Origin: Salinimicrobium sp049680855 | GTDB lineage: Bacteria > Bacteroidota > Bacteroidia > Flavobacteriales > Flavobacteriaceae | NCBI RefSeq assembly: GCF_049680855.1 | Contig: NZ_JBMPGS010000003.1 | Location: 330,056-394,055 of the forward strand | DNA: 64,000 nt | Reading direction: 5' to 3' | Shown here: piece after piece, positions 28,515 to 37,523 of the stretch | Layout: the number at the start of each line of letters is the position of its first letter | Numbering within the stretch: position 1 is the stretch's first letter | The notes under the pieces: generated by a model | The model's input: only the letters and a program-made list of their open reading frames with translations | The model's database searches: none | Told to the model about the DNA's origin: nothing | Position numbers and translations under genes: made by a program

Positions 28515-28919
28515 TTAAACAGGTCGGGCTTTGCGCTCAAAAGTTCCCGTGGGTTCCCAGTTGCTTAACTTGTGAAAACTGAAATAGGAAATCGCCAGAA
28601 TTGCCATTAATATTATGGGTGGCAGAATATTTAATCCAAAACCATCTACGGCCCATAAACTGATAAATGCAAAAATAAAGTCAAAGGTGAAACCGGCATA
28701 GCCCCATTCCTTCAGGCGCTTTGGAATTTGCGGTAAAATGAGTATTAGCGCACCTAATACCTTAAAAATGGTTAAGGCCATTCCAAAGTATTCAGGATAA
28801 CCTAAATGCCTTATCCCTTCTTTAGCCATTTCTGTATGGCCGGTTAAAGCCGGCATCACTCCCTGAAACAGGAATAAAAATCCTGTTGTAAGCCAGAAAA
28901 TAAATTTCAATTTTTTCAT
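28515..28919 (-). CDS. DoxX-family membrane protein
   Basis: 134 residues with four membrane segments. The second region (LGYPEYFGMALTIFKVLGALILILPQIPKRLKEWGYAGF) is characteristic of DoxX/DoxD-like proteins found widely in Bacteroidota. Members are linked to thiosulfate or quinone chemistry and to oxidative stress, but this subgroup is uncharacterised. It starts three bases after the VOC gene ends, so the two are co-transcribed. Confidence 0.85.
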   Translation of the reverse strand: MKKLKFIFWLTTGFLFLFQGVMPALTGHTEMAKEGIRHLGYPEYFGMALTIFKVLGALILILPQIPKRLKEWGYAGFTFDFIFAFISLWAVDGFGLNILPPIILMAILAISYFSFHKLSNWEPTGTFERKARPV

Positions 28920-28922
28920 TCT

Positions 28923-29873
28923 CTAGGATTTTAGTGGCTCTGCCTGGAAAGCTTTCTCCAGTTTTGCCAAATTGATTTTCTTCATCTGCATCATAGCTTC
29001 CATCGCCTTCAGGGACTTTCTCTTATCGGTAGCATTCAACATTTCCTCCATTCCATGAGGCACCACCTGCCACGAGACTCCAAATTTATCTTTTAGCCAA
29101 CCGCATTGCTGTGCAGCAGGATCTCCTCCTGCAGTTAGTTTATTCCAGTAATAATCGATCTCCGCTTGATCCTTACACTCCACTATAAACGAAACTGCTT
29201 CGTTAAAGGGAAAGTCATTTTCCACTCCACTATCCATTACCATCATTTTTTGCCCGTCTAGCTCAAAATGTGCATGCATGACCATTCCCTGCGCATACTG
29301 GTTTTCTTCTCCATAATATGTAATTCCTTCTGTACGGGAATTTTTGAAGATGGAAGTATAAAAGTTCATAGCCTCTTCCGCCTTTCCATGCCTTTCTCCT
29401 GTAAAGAACAGCAGCGGCACAATCTTATGGGAGCTTGATGATTTTTCAAACATAATTTGCCAGCTCAATCCGTAGCGATCCTGCAGCCACCCATATTTTG
29501 GGCTCCAGTCATAAGAGTTTAAAGGCATCATTATTTTGGCATTTTTGGATAGTAATTTCCACAGCCGTTCGGTTTCTTCTTCAGTTTCACAGCGTACCAA
29601 AAGAGAAACAGAAGGATTAAACTGAAAATGAGGTCCGCCATTCAAAGCAATTAATTTAAAATCTTCAAGTTGAAAGCCAAGGGTCATTAGTGAACCGGGT
29701 TCTCTTTGATGAAATTCTTTACCGGCTTCGGAATAGTGTGTACGGGCACCCATCGCAGAATTTTTAAATATAGATGTGTAGAATTGAACTGCTTCCTCTG
29801 CCTGGCTATCAAACCACAGGTGGGGAATGATCTTCTGAATATTATTTTTCATAACCTGAATATTAAAATGCAT
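28923..29873 (-). CDS. two-domain VOC (PhnB/3-demethylubiquinone methyltransferase-like) protein
   Basis: The longest frame is 316 residues. The better start is the ATG at 29852 (MKNNIQKIIPHLWFD), giving 309. Two tandem PhnB-type glyoxalase-fold domains share the pattern W(F)..(..)AEEA..FYTSIFKNS, then LMTLGFQLEDFKLIALNGG or HFELDGQKMMVMDSG, and GWL.D.(F/Y)G.SWQ(I/V). Such proteins bind small molecules with or without a metal, and reported annotations vary. It is in an operon with the DoxX gene. The internal duplication gives both binding clefts within one chain. Confidence 0.85.
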   Translation of the reverse strand: MHFNIQVMKNNIQKIIPHLWFDSQAEEAVQFYTSIFKNSAMGARTHYSEAGKEFHQREPGSLMTLGFQLEDFKLIALNGGPHFQFNPSVSLLVRCETEEETERLWKLLSKNAKIMMPLNSYDWSPKYGWLQDRYGLSWQIMFEKSSSSHKIVPLLFFTGERHGKAEEAMNFYTSIFKNSRTEGITYYGEENQYAQGMVMHAHFELDGQKMMVMDSGVENDFPFNEAVSFIVECKDQAEIDYYWNKLTAGGDPAAQQCGWLKDKFGVSWQVVPHGMEEMLNATDKRKSLKAMEAMMQMKKINLAKLEKAFQAEPLKS

Positions 29874-30319
29874 GTTTACTTCAAGGACATTACATACAAA
29901 GCTATTTCCTTGATCTTTTTGGTTGTTGTGCTTTGAGATTCATAGATTTCGCAAAAGACAAAGGATTTTAATTTACCTGAAGGTTTCTTTGCTTTTATTT
30001 TACCATTGAACAGCGCCGGTAACATTTTCCAGGATAAAATCCAGGCCATTCCGGGCTAAGCCACATTGAACTTTTCACAAAATTCCGTTTTTCCCATCAT
30101 TCATTAAATCCATTTTATGAACCTTTGAAACCTTTGTCATAGACATATTGTAAATTTAGTACAACTGGCAGATTTTGGTGAGGGTTGAATACGACAAGCC
30201 ATGGGGGCAATTACGCCAAAATCCTTTTTTGAAGACCAATACGCATAGAGATATTTCTAAGGTCAAAACCCCTAATTTATTAAAATTCTGTATTTTTAGT
30301 TTCTCTTAATTCCCGGCTT
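29874..30319. other. gene-free spacer between divergent units
   Basis: About 446 bases between the VOC and AraC-type regulator genes. No frame with coding character, no strong hairpin and no exact palindrome copy were seen. Confidence 0.4.
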
Positions 30320-31306
30320 ATGGAAAAGCACGTTTCTATATTAATACCGAAAGGGCATAGCAGCCTGGTAAATATTGTGGGGACACATCAATTATTCAAT
30401 CAGGTGAATGGCTTTTTAAAGGAACAGGGAAAGCCTCCCATTTTTAAGGTGGAGCTGGTAGGGCTGGAAAAGCCTACCCTCCAAACCAACGGACTCTTTT
30501 CTGTCAATCCAGAAAAACATATTGATGAGATTTCACACACCCATCTTATTATAATTCCTGCCATACATGATGATTTCAAGAGGACTTTTCAGCAAAATCA
30601 GGAATTTACACCCTGGCTTCAAAAGCAGTATAAGCAAGGCGCCGAAATCGCCAGTCTTTGCGTCGCCGCCTTTTACCTTGCTTCCACAGGTCTTTTGAAC
30701 GGGAAGCAGTGCTCTACTCACTGGATCCATGCTTCAGAGTTTCGCAGAATGTTTCCAAAAGTCAACCTGGTGGACGACCAGATAATGACCGAGGATGATG
30801 GAATTTACACCAGCGGCGGCGCCTATTCCTATCTCAATCTCCTGTTGTATCTCGTGGAAAAATATGCCGGTAGGGAAATGGCAATAATAAGCGCCAAAAC
30901 CTTTATGAACGATATTGACAAATACAGCCAATCACAGTTTATCATGTTCCGCGGACAAAAAGATCACGAGGATCTTTTAATAAAACAAGTGCAGGAGTTT
31001 CTTGAGCAGCATTTTGAAAACTCCATTGTAGTAGCGCAGATAGCCGAAAAATTTGCCATTAGCCGCAGGAGCCTGGAACGGCGCTTTAAAAAGGCTACAA
31101 ACAATACCATTATTGAATACCTGCAACGGGTAAAGATAGAGGCCGCAAAACGGAAGTTTGAAACTTCCCGTCAAAATGTGAGCGAGGTAATGTATGATGT
31201 AGGCTATTCAGATGAAAAAGCTTTCCGGAGCACCTTTCGAAAAGTCACTGGTATCTCTCCTGTGCAGTACCGCAATAAATACAACATCACAAGGATTGAT
31301 GCATAA
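30320..31306 (+). CDS. AraC-family regulator with DJ-1/PfpI (GATase1-like) sensor domain
   Basis: 328 residues. The N-terminal 200 residues follow the GATase1-like fold of FtrA/GlxA-type regulators, with a nucleophile-elbow-like GAEIASLCVAAFYLASTGLL around residue 115. The C-terminal 100 residues hold two AraC helix-turn-helix motifs (VAQIAEKFAISRRSLERRFKKATN and VSEVMYDVGYSDEKAFRSTFRKVTGISPVQYR). The N-terminal domain is thought to bind a small nitrogenous ligand in related proteins. It lies upstream of DUF4256, possibly one unit. Confidence 0.9.
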   Translation: MEKHVSILIPKGHSSLVNIVGTHQLFNQVNGFLKEQGKPPIFKVELVGLEKPTLQTNGLFSVNPEKHIDEISHTHLIIIPAIHDDFKRTFQQNQEFTPWLQKQYKQGAEIASLCVAAFYLASTGLLNGKQCSTHWIHASEFRRMFPKVNLVDDQIMTEDDGIYTSGGAYSYLNLLLYLVEKYAGREMAIISAKTFMNDIDKYSQSQFIMFRGQKDHEDLLIKQVQEFLEQHFENSIVVAQIAEKFAISRRSLERRFKKATNNTIIEYLQRVKIEAAKRKFETSRQNVSEVMYDVGYSDEKAFRSTFRKVTGISPVQYRNKYNITRIDA

Positions 31307-31429
31307 TTATTTGAACAAACTATATGTATAGGATCCTCAAAAAATTCGTTTATAAGTAAAAATAGAACCCTCTCTAAAGATCAACGCCAACTACTGCTAA
31401 ATACCCTTAAAGATCGTTTTGAAAAACAT

Positions 31430-31915
31430 ATGAACCGTCACAAAAATCTGGAATGGGATAAAATTCAGGCAAAGTTGGAAACAAATGATGAAAAACTATT
31501 TTCTCTTAACGAGATGGAAAGAACCCATGGGGAACCCGATGTAGTTGACTTTGATAAGAAGACTGAAGAATATATTTTTTACGACTGTTCTCCCGAAAGT
31601 CCTAAAGGTCGCAGAAGCACCTGTTATGACCGAGAGGCGCTGGAATCCAGGAAAAAATATAAACCCGAGAATAATGTATTAGACACGGCTGCTGCCATGG
31701 GAATTGAGCTGCTTAGCGAGCAACAGTACCGGCAATTGCAACAGCTCGGTAATTTTGACACGAAAACTTCCAGCTGGATTAAAACGCCCACCGAAATAAG
31801 AGAACTGGGAGGGGCCATTTTTGGAGATTTCCGCTACGGGCAGATGTTCATTTATCACAACGGTGCTGATTCCTACTACGCTGTAAGAGGATTTAGGGGG
31901 CTCCTGAGGGTTTAA
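31430..31915 (+). CDS. DUF4256 protein with apparently frameshifted 5' end
   Basis: 161 residues from the first in-frame ATG, highly typical of DUF4256 (GEYIFYDCS-like YIFYDCSPESPKGRRS, DTAAAMGIELL, GAIFGDFRYG). Function is unknown. Frame analysis shows that family-like sequence continues upstream without a start codon (SKDQRQLLLNTLKDRFEKH directly before the Met). An ATG at 31324 would supply the start (MYRILKN...) if the A6 run at 31339-31344 had one A fewer. The intact gene would be 31324-31915, about 196 residues. The cause is a real one-base insertion or a homopolymer error, otherwise translation starts at 31430. Confidence 0.75.
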   Translation: MNRHKNLEWDKIQAKLETNDEKLFSLNEMERTHGEPDVVDFDKKTEEYIFYDCSPESPKGRRSTCYDREALESRKKYKPENNVLDTAAAMGIELLSEQQYRQLQQLGNFDTKTSSWIKTPTEIRELGGAIFGDFRYGQMFIYHNGADSYYAVRGFRGLLRV

Positions 31916-32196
31916 TTTATAAAACACTGATATGTGTAATTTATGCCCACGCCCATCCTTAGATACAGAAGAAAAATATATTTGTGGGACAGGAAATGCA
32001 TCCTATATCTCCGGGAACCAAAAATTGGCGAAGCATGGATAGAGTGACGGGTGATATTCACCTCAACTAACATCTTTTGCTGTAGCAGAACAGGTGAATT
32101 TACTTTTGGTTATGCAGGAAACTCCAATGAAAAAAGATTCCGCCAATTCCTAAAGAACTAAAACCTGCTAAAAAATTACAACTAAAAAAGATCTTC

Positions 32197-32211
32197 AGAA
32201 ATGGCATTTTT
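32197..32211. repeat. dispersed palindrome copy 7 (one mismatch)
   Basis: AGAAATGGCATTTTT, one mismatch, between convergent genes. A half copy (AAAAATGGCA) follows at about 32240. Confidence 0.5.
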
Positions 32212-32270
32212 CCCTCCTGTTCTTAAAATTTTCAGAAGTAAAAATGGCAGGCTTAAATATTTTAAATGAA

Positions 32271-32301
32271 AAAAGAGGCTGTCATTGAGACAACCTCTTT
32301 T
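32271..32301. terminator. katG terminator, probably bidirectional
   Basis: AAAAGAGG pairs with CCTCTTTT, with inner TGTC/GACA pairing around ATT. It lies 20 bases past the katG stop on the minus strand and has U tracts both ways. Confidence 0.85.
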
Positions 32302-32320
32302 AGATTAAGATATTTAAATT

Positions 32321-34582
32321 TTAATTTTTAAGATCAAACCGGTCCAGATTCATCACCTTATCCCAGGCTTTTACAAAATCCTTCACAAACTTCTCTTTAG
32401 AATCGCTGCAGGCATATACCTCAGCAAGTGCACGTAATTCGGAATTCGAACCAAAAATAAGATCTACCCTCGTTGCAGTCCACTTCACTTCATTTGTAGC
32501 GCGATCACGACCCTCAAACTCATCCTGAGCTTCAGAAGTTGCTTTCCACGTGGTATTCATATCCAGCAGATTCACAAAGAAATCGTTGGTTAGCTGCCCT
32601 GGACGATCTGTAAATACTCCATGTTTAGAACCGTCATAATTGGCTGCCAATGCACGCATACCCCCGATTAAAACCGTCATTTCTGGAGGTGTAAGGCTTA
32701 GCAATTGTGCTCTGTCTACCAGCAACTCTTCAGCCGAAGCCGCCAGGCTGTTCCCTTTTTTCACGTAATTTCTGAATCCGTCACCGATGGGCTCTAACGG
32801 ATCAAACATTTCGGCATCGGTTTGCTCTTCCGTCGCATCCATACGTCCTGGCGCGAATGGTACACCTATATCAAAACCTGCATCTTTGGCTGCTTTTTTA
32901 ACGGCTAAAGATCCTCCAAGCACAATAAGATCTGCAAGTGATACTCTTTTATTCCCTTTTTGAGCATCATTAAACTCTTTCTGAACCTTTTCCAATTTCA
33001 TCAAAACCTCCTGCAATTGTGATGGATTGTTTACTTCCCAATGCCTTTGTGGCTCCAGCCGAATGCGGGCACCATTAGCTCCACCACGCTTATCTGAATT
33101 ACGGAAGGTCACGGCAGATCCCCAAGCAGTTTTGACCAGCTGTGAAACGGAAAGATCTTCATTGAAGATCATTTTCTCCAGAACGGCGATATCATCACGA
33201 TCAATCAATTCATGATCTACTTTAGGAATTGGATCCTGCCAAATAAGTTCTTCTGAAGGTACTTCAGGCCCAAGATAACGGGAAACAGGGCCCATATCTC
33301 TATGTGTTAATTTATACCATGCTCTGGAAAAGGCCTCTGCGAATTCTTCAGGATTTTCATGAAAATGCTTGGAGATTTTTCCGTATTCGGGATCTTCTCT
33401 CAAAGCAATATCAGAAGTCAGCATAAAAGGAGCGTGTTTCTTCTCGGGATCATGTGCATCTGGGATAGTCTCCTCTCCTGCACCATTTTTCGGTCTCCAT
33501 TGATAGGCGCCACCGGGACCCTTATGGCATTCCCATTCGTAACCGAATAAGTTATCAAAAAAGCCATTACTCCATTTTGTTGGTGTATTGGTCCATGCTC
33601 CTTCAATACCACTTGTAATGGTGCTGCCGGCATTACCCGTACCAAACTTGTTTTTCCAGCCCAATCCCATTTCTTCAATAGATGCGCCTGCAGGTTCTGC
33701 TCCTACATTCTCTATAGGATCTGCAGCACCGTGGGTTTTTCCAAAGGTATGTCCTCCCGCGATAAGTGCTACCGTTTCATAATCATTCATCGCCATACGG
33801 CCAAAGGTTTCCCGTATGTCACGTGCAGATCCAATGGGATCTGGGTTACCATTAGGGCCTTCCGGATTTACGTAGATGAGCCCCATGTGAGAAGCTCCCA
33901 GCGGTTGCTCAAGGCTATCACCTTCTGCGTAGCGTTCTTTATTTCCCAACCATTCACCTTCAGAACCCCAATAGATATCTTCCTCAGGCTCCCAAATATC
34001 TTCACGGCCACCTGCAAATCCAAACGGCTTTAGTCCCATAGATTCCAGAGCCACATTTCCTGTAAGGATCAAAAGATCTGCCCAGGATATCTTTCGTCCA
34101 TATTTTTGTTTGATAGGCCAAAGGAGAAGGCGTGCCTTATCCAGGTTCGCGTTATCTGGCCAGCTGTTCAACGGGGCAAATCTTTGTCCGGCTGTACTGG
34201 CCCCACCACGACCATCGCCAATACGATAAGTTCCTGCACTGTGCCAGGCCATACGAATGAACAATCCTCCATAATGACCGTAATCTGCCGGCCACCAATC
34301 CTGGGAATCAGTCATAAGTTCATGAAGATCTTTCTTTACAGCGGCAAGATCAAGACTTTTAAATTCTTCAGCATAATCAAATCCTTCATCCATGGGATCG
34401 GAGAGATTAGAATGTTGCCGCAGAATACTCAAATTGAGCATGTTTGGCCACCAGTCACGGTTAGAAGTACCGCTGCCGGCAGTTTTATCGAGTGCGCCAC
34501 CCATAAAAGGACATCTGCTGGATTCGTTTACTTCCCAGACCTTATGATTTCCGGGCTTTTCGTGAGGGTTATTATTTTCCAT
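32321..34582 (-). CDS. katG: catalase-peroxidase KatG
   Basis: 753 residues, a normal KatG length with two peroxidase-like halves. The distal haem residues R110, W113 and H114 are visible in FIRMAWHSAGTYR. GLIYVNPEGPNG contains the Tyr of the Met-Tyr-Trp adduct, and ALIAGGHTFGKTHG carries the proximal His. It decomposes hydrogen peroxide by catalase and peroxidase reactions using haem. No N-terminal export signal is seen, so it is cytoplasmic. It is a single gene with its own terminator, and no peroxide regulator gene is adjacent. Confidence 0.97.
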   Translation of the reverse strand: MENNNPHEKPGNHKVWEVNESSRCPFMGGALDKTAGSGTSNRDWWPNMLNLSILRQHSNLSDPMDEGFDYAEEFKSLDLAAVKKDLHELMTDSQDWWPADYGHYGGLFIRMAWHSAGTYRIGDGRGGASTAGQRFAPLNSWPDNANLDKARLLLWPIKQKYGRKISWADLLILTGNVALESMGLKPFGFAGGREDIWEPEEDIYWGSEGEWLGNKERYAEGDSLEQPLGASHMGLIYVNPEGPNGNPDPIGSARDIRETFGRMAMNDYETVALIAGGHTFGKTHGAADPIENVGAEPAGASIEEMGLGWKNKFGTGNAGSTITSGIEGAWTNTPTKWSNGFFDNLFGYEWECHKGPGGAYQWRPKNGAGEETIPDAHDPEKKHAPFMLTSDIALREDPEYGKISKHFHENPEEFAEAFSRAWYKLTHRDMGPVSRYLGPEVPSEELIWQDPIPKVDHELIDRDDIAVLEKMIFNEDLSVSQLVKTAWGSAVTFRNSDKRGGANGARIRLEPQRHWEVNNPSQLQEVLMKLEKVQKEFNDAQKGNKRVSLADLIVLGGSLAVKKAAKDAGFDIGVPFAPGRMDATEEQTDAEMFDPLEPIGDGFRNYVKKGNSLAASAEELLVDRAQLLSLTPPEMTVLIGGMRALAANYDGSKHGVFTDRPGQLTNDFFVNLLDMNTTWKATSEAQDEFEGRDRATNEVKWTATRVDLIFGSNSELRALAEVYACSDSKEKFVKDFVKAWDKVMNLDRFDLKN

Positions 34583-34798
34583 TGTAAAAAATTTTTGATG
34601 AATAATTTACATAAAAATACAATAATTAACACTTATGACTTTCCTGATACCATTGGAAAAATCAATAGATGGAAAGAAAAAAATTTATAGTTTATATGGG
34701 AAAAGAGAAAATTCTATTTTTTCAAATCCATCTCAGCCTCTTAGCAGACAGAAGTTTCTTGATGGATTATTAATTAACTATTGAAATAATCACCATTG

Positions 34799-34813
34799 AA
34801 AAATGGCATTTTT
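34799..34813. repeat. dispersed palindrome copy 8 (perfect)
   Basis: AAAAATGGCATTTTT, a perfect match. It starts five bases past the end of the patatin gene on the minus strand. The flanks are not symmetric here. Confidence 0.6.
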
Positions 34814-34817
34814 CGTA

Positions 34818-35543
34818 CTACTTTTTGCCTGAAAGTTTATGTACCGGCAGCTCACCTGCTTTAATCATGTGCACAGTATGTTCATATCCTACATTAATGA
34901 TTTCTTCAATCCTGCGGAAATCAAATAAAGAATATTGCTGCATTCCCGGAGGATCAATAACAAAATCGCACAATTCCATTTCAGGCTTGGTGTTTTGTGT
35001 GATCCCCAGGTTTATAGAACGTTCCATGATACCTTTAGGACCTGTAAAATCAGACTTTTTTCCGGGGAAATTCACGTGAGAACCAATAAGAAACTTGCAT
35101 TTATCCCTTATAGCCGAAGCAGGTAAATTGCAAAGGAGTCCGCCGTCAACCCAACTTATTTCATCCAGGACGATGGGAGCAAAAAAACCGGGAACCGAGC
35201 AGCTTGCAACTACATAATCAAACAAATTCCCGCTGCTGCGAATCTCGCCACAAGCATCATTAAGATTGGAAAGACCAAGAAAAAATGGCTTTTCCAGGCC
35301 CGAAAAATCATCTTCCGGAATATACTTTTGAAGGGCCAGCTTCATTTTTTCAAGTTTATAAAGCCCTGTGCGGCGCCAGGAAAAGCCGGTCATTTTTTTA
35401 AAAGTTTCTTTTACGAGTATTTCTTTGATTTCTTCAGGAGAATGACCTGCTGCGTACAAAACGCCCACCACGGCACCCATACTGGTTCCTGAAATTATCT
35501 GCGGCTCAATACCATATTCATGCAAGGCCTGCAAAACACCCAC
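34818..35543 (-). CDS. patatin-like phospholipase, start codon unclear
   Basis: 241 residues from a GTG at 35543. The nucleophile elbow GTSMG and the DGG (VDGGLLCN) of the Ser-Asp dyad are present. The essential glycine-rich oxyanion loop (LSGGSARGYAHVG) lies just upstream in the same open frame, so the real protein must start before the GTG. That frame runs back to about 35735 without ATG, GTG or TTG. Either a rare start (such as ATT) is used or the start was lost. The enzyme would hydrolyse acyl esters of lipids. It is a single gene. Confidence 0.75.
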   Translation of the reverse strand: MGVLQALHEYGIEPQIISGTSMGAVVGVLYAAGHSPEEIKEILVKETFKKMTGFSWRRTGLYKLEKMKLALQKYIPEDDFSGLEKPFFLGLSNLNDACGEIRSSGNLFDYVVASCSVPGFFAPIVLDEISWVDGGLLCNLPASAIRDKCKFLIGSHVNFPGKKSDFTGPKGIMERSINLGITQNTKPEMELCDFVIDPPGMQQYSLFDFRRIEEIINVGYEHTVHMIKAGELPVHKLSGKK

Positions 35544-35837
35544 ATGGGCGTAGCCACGTGCACTGCCTCCACTTAATGTGATTCCTACATGGTAAGGATA
35601 TTTTTTTCCGAAGGGAAAGAGTTGTTTGAAATTTTGAAGTTTGATAAGCTGTTCTTTTTCTGCTGCTGTGGGCCACGGTTTACGCTTGCAAGATAAGATT
35701 TTTAGTGAAGAACCGGGAAGAGGGGCAATGTCTTATCTATAGAAAAGGTCCTTGTCTTCTGTAGTTGGAAAAAGAGGTTTTTACGCTCATTTAATTGTAG
35801 TTTATTTTGACTCTCAAAAATACCTTTTTTGAATGGT

Positions 35838-36578
35838 TTACTTTAATAGGTTCAGGAACTTTTCCTTTCTACGAGTGGAAACCATGATTTTAGAATTATC
35901 TGTCATAGTAACGTAACCTCCTTTACCCTTTGTATATTTTTTGACATAAGATAAATTGATAAGGTGAGAATTGTGGATCCTCGAAAAGTTGAAATTGCTA
36001 AGAAGTCCATCAAAATATTTGAGACTTTTTGACACGGTGATCCTTTGCCCTGTAATTAAAAAGATGTGAGTGTAATTGACATCGGCTTCACAGCGAACAA
36101 TGTCCTGGATATCAAGAAAGGTATAGCCTTCAGCAGTAGGAAGGCTTATTTTTTTGTGAAGATTTTGACTGGCCAAGTTATGTAGCAGCATTTCAATCTT
36201 TTCTGCATTTCCTTTTAGAGACAATCTTTCCTGCAGTCTAAAGATGGCCTCATCAAAATCCTCTCGCTTCACCGGCTTCAACAGGTAATCTACCGCACTA
36301 ATCTTTAAAGCCTGAATAGCGTACTTTAGAAAAGCCGTTGTAAAAATGACTTCGAAATTCCTGTTTTTCATCTTCTTCAGAAAATCAAAACTATTTTCCT
36401 CCCCTACTTCTATATCTAGAAATACAACATCTACTTGAAGTTCGTCTAATTTCTTTATGGCGTCATTGATCAAGGCAAAGCTTCCATATAGCTCAATGGG
36501 TAGTGCACTGCTTTCCATAAAACTCTTTAATCGGTCAATGGATGGTTCTTCGTCATCTATGATGATTGCTCTAATCAT
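35838..36578 (-). CDS. LytTR-family response regulator
   Basis: 246 residues. The receiver has D8-D9, phosphoacceptor D55 in VVFLDIEVGE and K102 in LLKPVKRED. A C-terminal LytTR DNA-binding domain follows (about 140-246), with the typical FLDIQDIVRCEADVNYTHIFL, FSRIHNSHLINLSYVKKY and VSTRRKEKFL pattern. LytTR regulators are usually driven by a membrane 7TM/LytS-type kinase, but none is nearby, so this is an orphan in the window. Its target is unknown, though the next plus-strand gene is a candidate by position. Confidence 0.9.
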   Translation of the reverse strand: MIRAIIIDDEEPSIDRLKSFMESSALPIELYGSFALINDAIKKLDELQVDVVFLDIEVGEENSFDFLKKMKNRNFEVIFTTAFLKYAIQALKISAVDYLLKPVKREDFDEAIFRLQERLSLKGNAEKIEMLLHNLASQNLHKKISLPTAEGYTFLDIQDIVRCEADVNYTHIFLITGQRITVSKSLKYFDGLLSNFNFSRIHNSHLINLSYVKKYTKGKGGYVTMTDNSKIMVSTRRKEKFLNLLK

Positions 36579-36897
36579 GAAAAAAGTGTTTCAACGAATT
36601 TTTCTATCACTGTCCGCTCTAGTTGTACAAACAGATATTCAGAGATAGCTTCTTCTGAAGCAATTACCAGTGAGGGTAACTTATTCTCCTACAGGGGAAA
36701 GAGAAATTTTAGGGAGATCATGAAATTAAGAATTTTTCAACAAATAATTGATTCTTTACATTAAATAATGGAAGAACGCAGTAAATAAAAAGCATTGGCA
36801 AAGAAGAATAAAGCTTCATATTTTTAAGCTTGACTCCCCCTTTTTAAAAATTGCCAGCTCCTCTCGTAAATTTGTTAAACCCATAAAACATGAGATT
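36579..36897. other. gene-free spacer between divergent genes
   Basis: 319 AT-rich bases between the LytTR regulator and the exported 174-residue protein gene. TAAATTTG at 36867-36874 fits the -7 pattern for the plus-strand gene, without a well-spaced -33. Nothing else was seen. Confidence 0.4.
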
Positions 36898-37422
36898 ATG
36901 AAAATTTTAAAAAACATTTTTTTGGCAGGGGTATTATTTATAGGTTTTCACACTTTTGCCCAGGCAGAAGATGTGAAAAAAGCCAATGCCGAAGCGACTG
37001 AAATGAATGAACAGGCAATGGCCTTAGATACAACCATTAAAACTACACAGAATACTGTAAATACTCTAAAAAACACCTTTGGAGGCATTTTTGGAAGCGG
37101 GAAGAATAAGAAAGAAACGGTTATTGCTTTCGCCGGACTTCAATTTGGTGATGAAAAACTTTCTCTTGTATTCAATGAGCTGAAAGAAATGAAGGGAGTA
37201 AAGGATGTTAGCACCAAAATTGACCATGGCATTGTAAAAATGGTCGTAAAGAGTAAGAAAGGCGTGTTTGAAATTTGGGAAAATTTCTCTCCACAAGTCA
37301 AAGAAATGTTTAAAATGGTACAAGCCAGTGATAAAAATGTACTGGTACAGCTTCAACCAGAAAGCACCCCTACCCCAACCACTCAGGTGCAGGTTACAGA
37401 GGCAGGGAGTGATGACCAGTAA
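36898..37422 (+). CDS. exported protein of unknown function
   Basis: 174 residues with a signal peptide (1-22, ending TFAQ). A helical, Thr/Asn/Ala-rich stretch (25-65) is followed by a globular part (75-150: VIAFAGLQFGDEKLSLVFNELKEMKGVKDVSTKIDHGIVKMVVKSKKGVFE). Its secondary-structure order looks like the ferredoxin-like fold of HMA domains, but without the CxxC metal motif. The tail is rich in Pro, Thr and Gln. No family is recognised. It is convergent with the metal-export operon. Confidence 0.6.
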   Translation: MKILKNIFLAGVLFIGFHTFAQAEDVKKANAEATEMNEQAMALDTTIKTTQNTVNTLKNTFGGIFGSGKNKKETVIAFAGLQFGDEKLSLVFNELKEMKGVKDVSTKIDHGIVKMVVKSKKGVFEIWENFSPQVKEMFKMVQASDKNVLVQLQPESTPTPTTQVQVTEAGSDDQ

Positions 37423-37523
37423 AAACAGTTTCACGTATAGAAAGAAGGCAAAAGATCCCATTTTTGAATATTCCGTAGGTAATCTTTATACGTCTTTTTA
37501 TTTGGAAGAACACCTGGCCAATT

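Larger units (their letters stand above)
31916..32320. other. gene-free spacer between convergent genes
   Basis: About 405 bases between DUF4256 and katG. It holds the palindrome copy at 32197-32211 and the terminator at 32271-32301. A 36-codon ATG frame from 31932 (MCNLCPRPSL...) and a short frame ending GEFTFGYAGNSNEKRF (before 32160) may be remnants, but neither was called. Confidence 0.4.

Noticed and set aside
31932..32042. 36-codon frame with a CNLC motif, and a nearby frame ending GEFTFGYAGNSNEKRF
   Set aside because: Too short and not recognised. They could be remnants of a deleted gene but cannot be supported.
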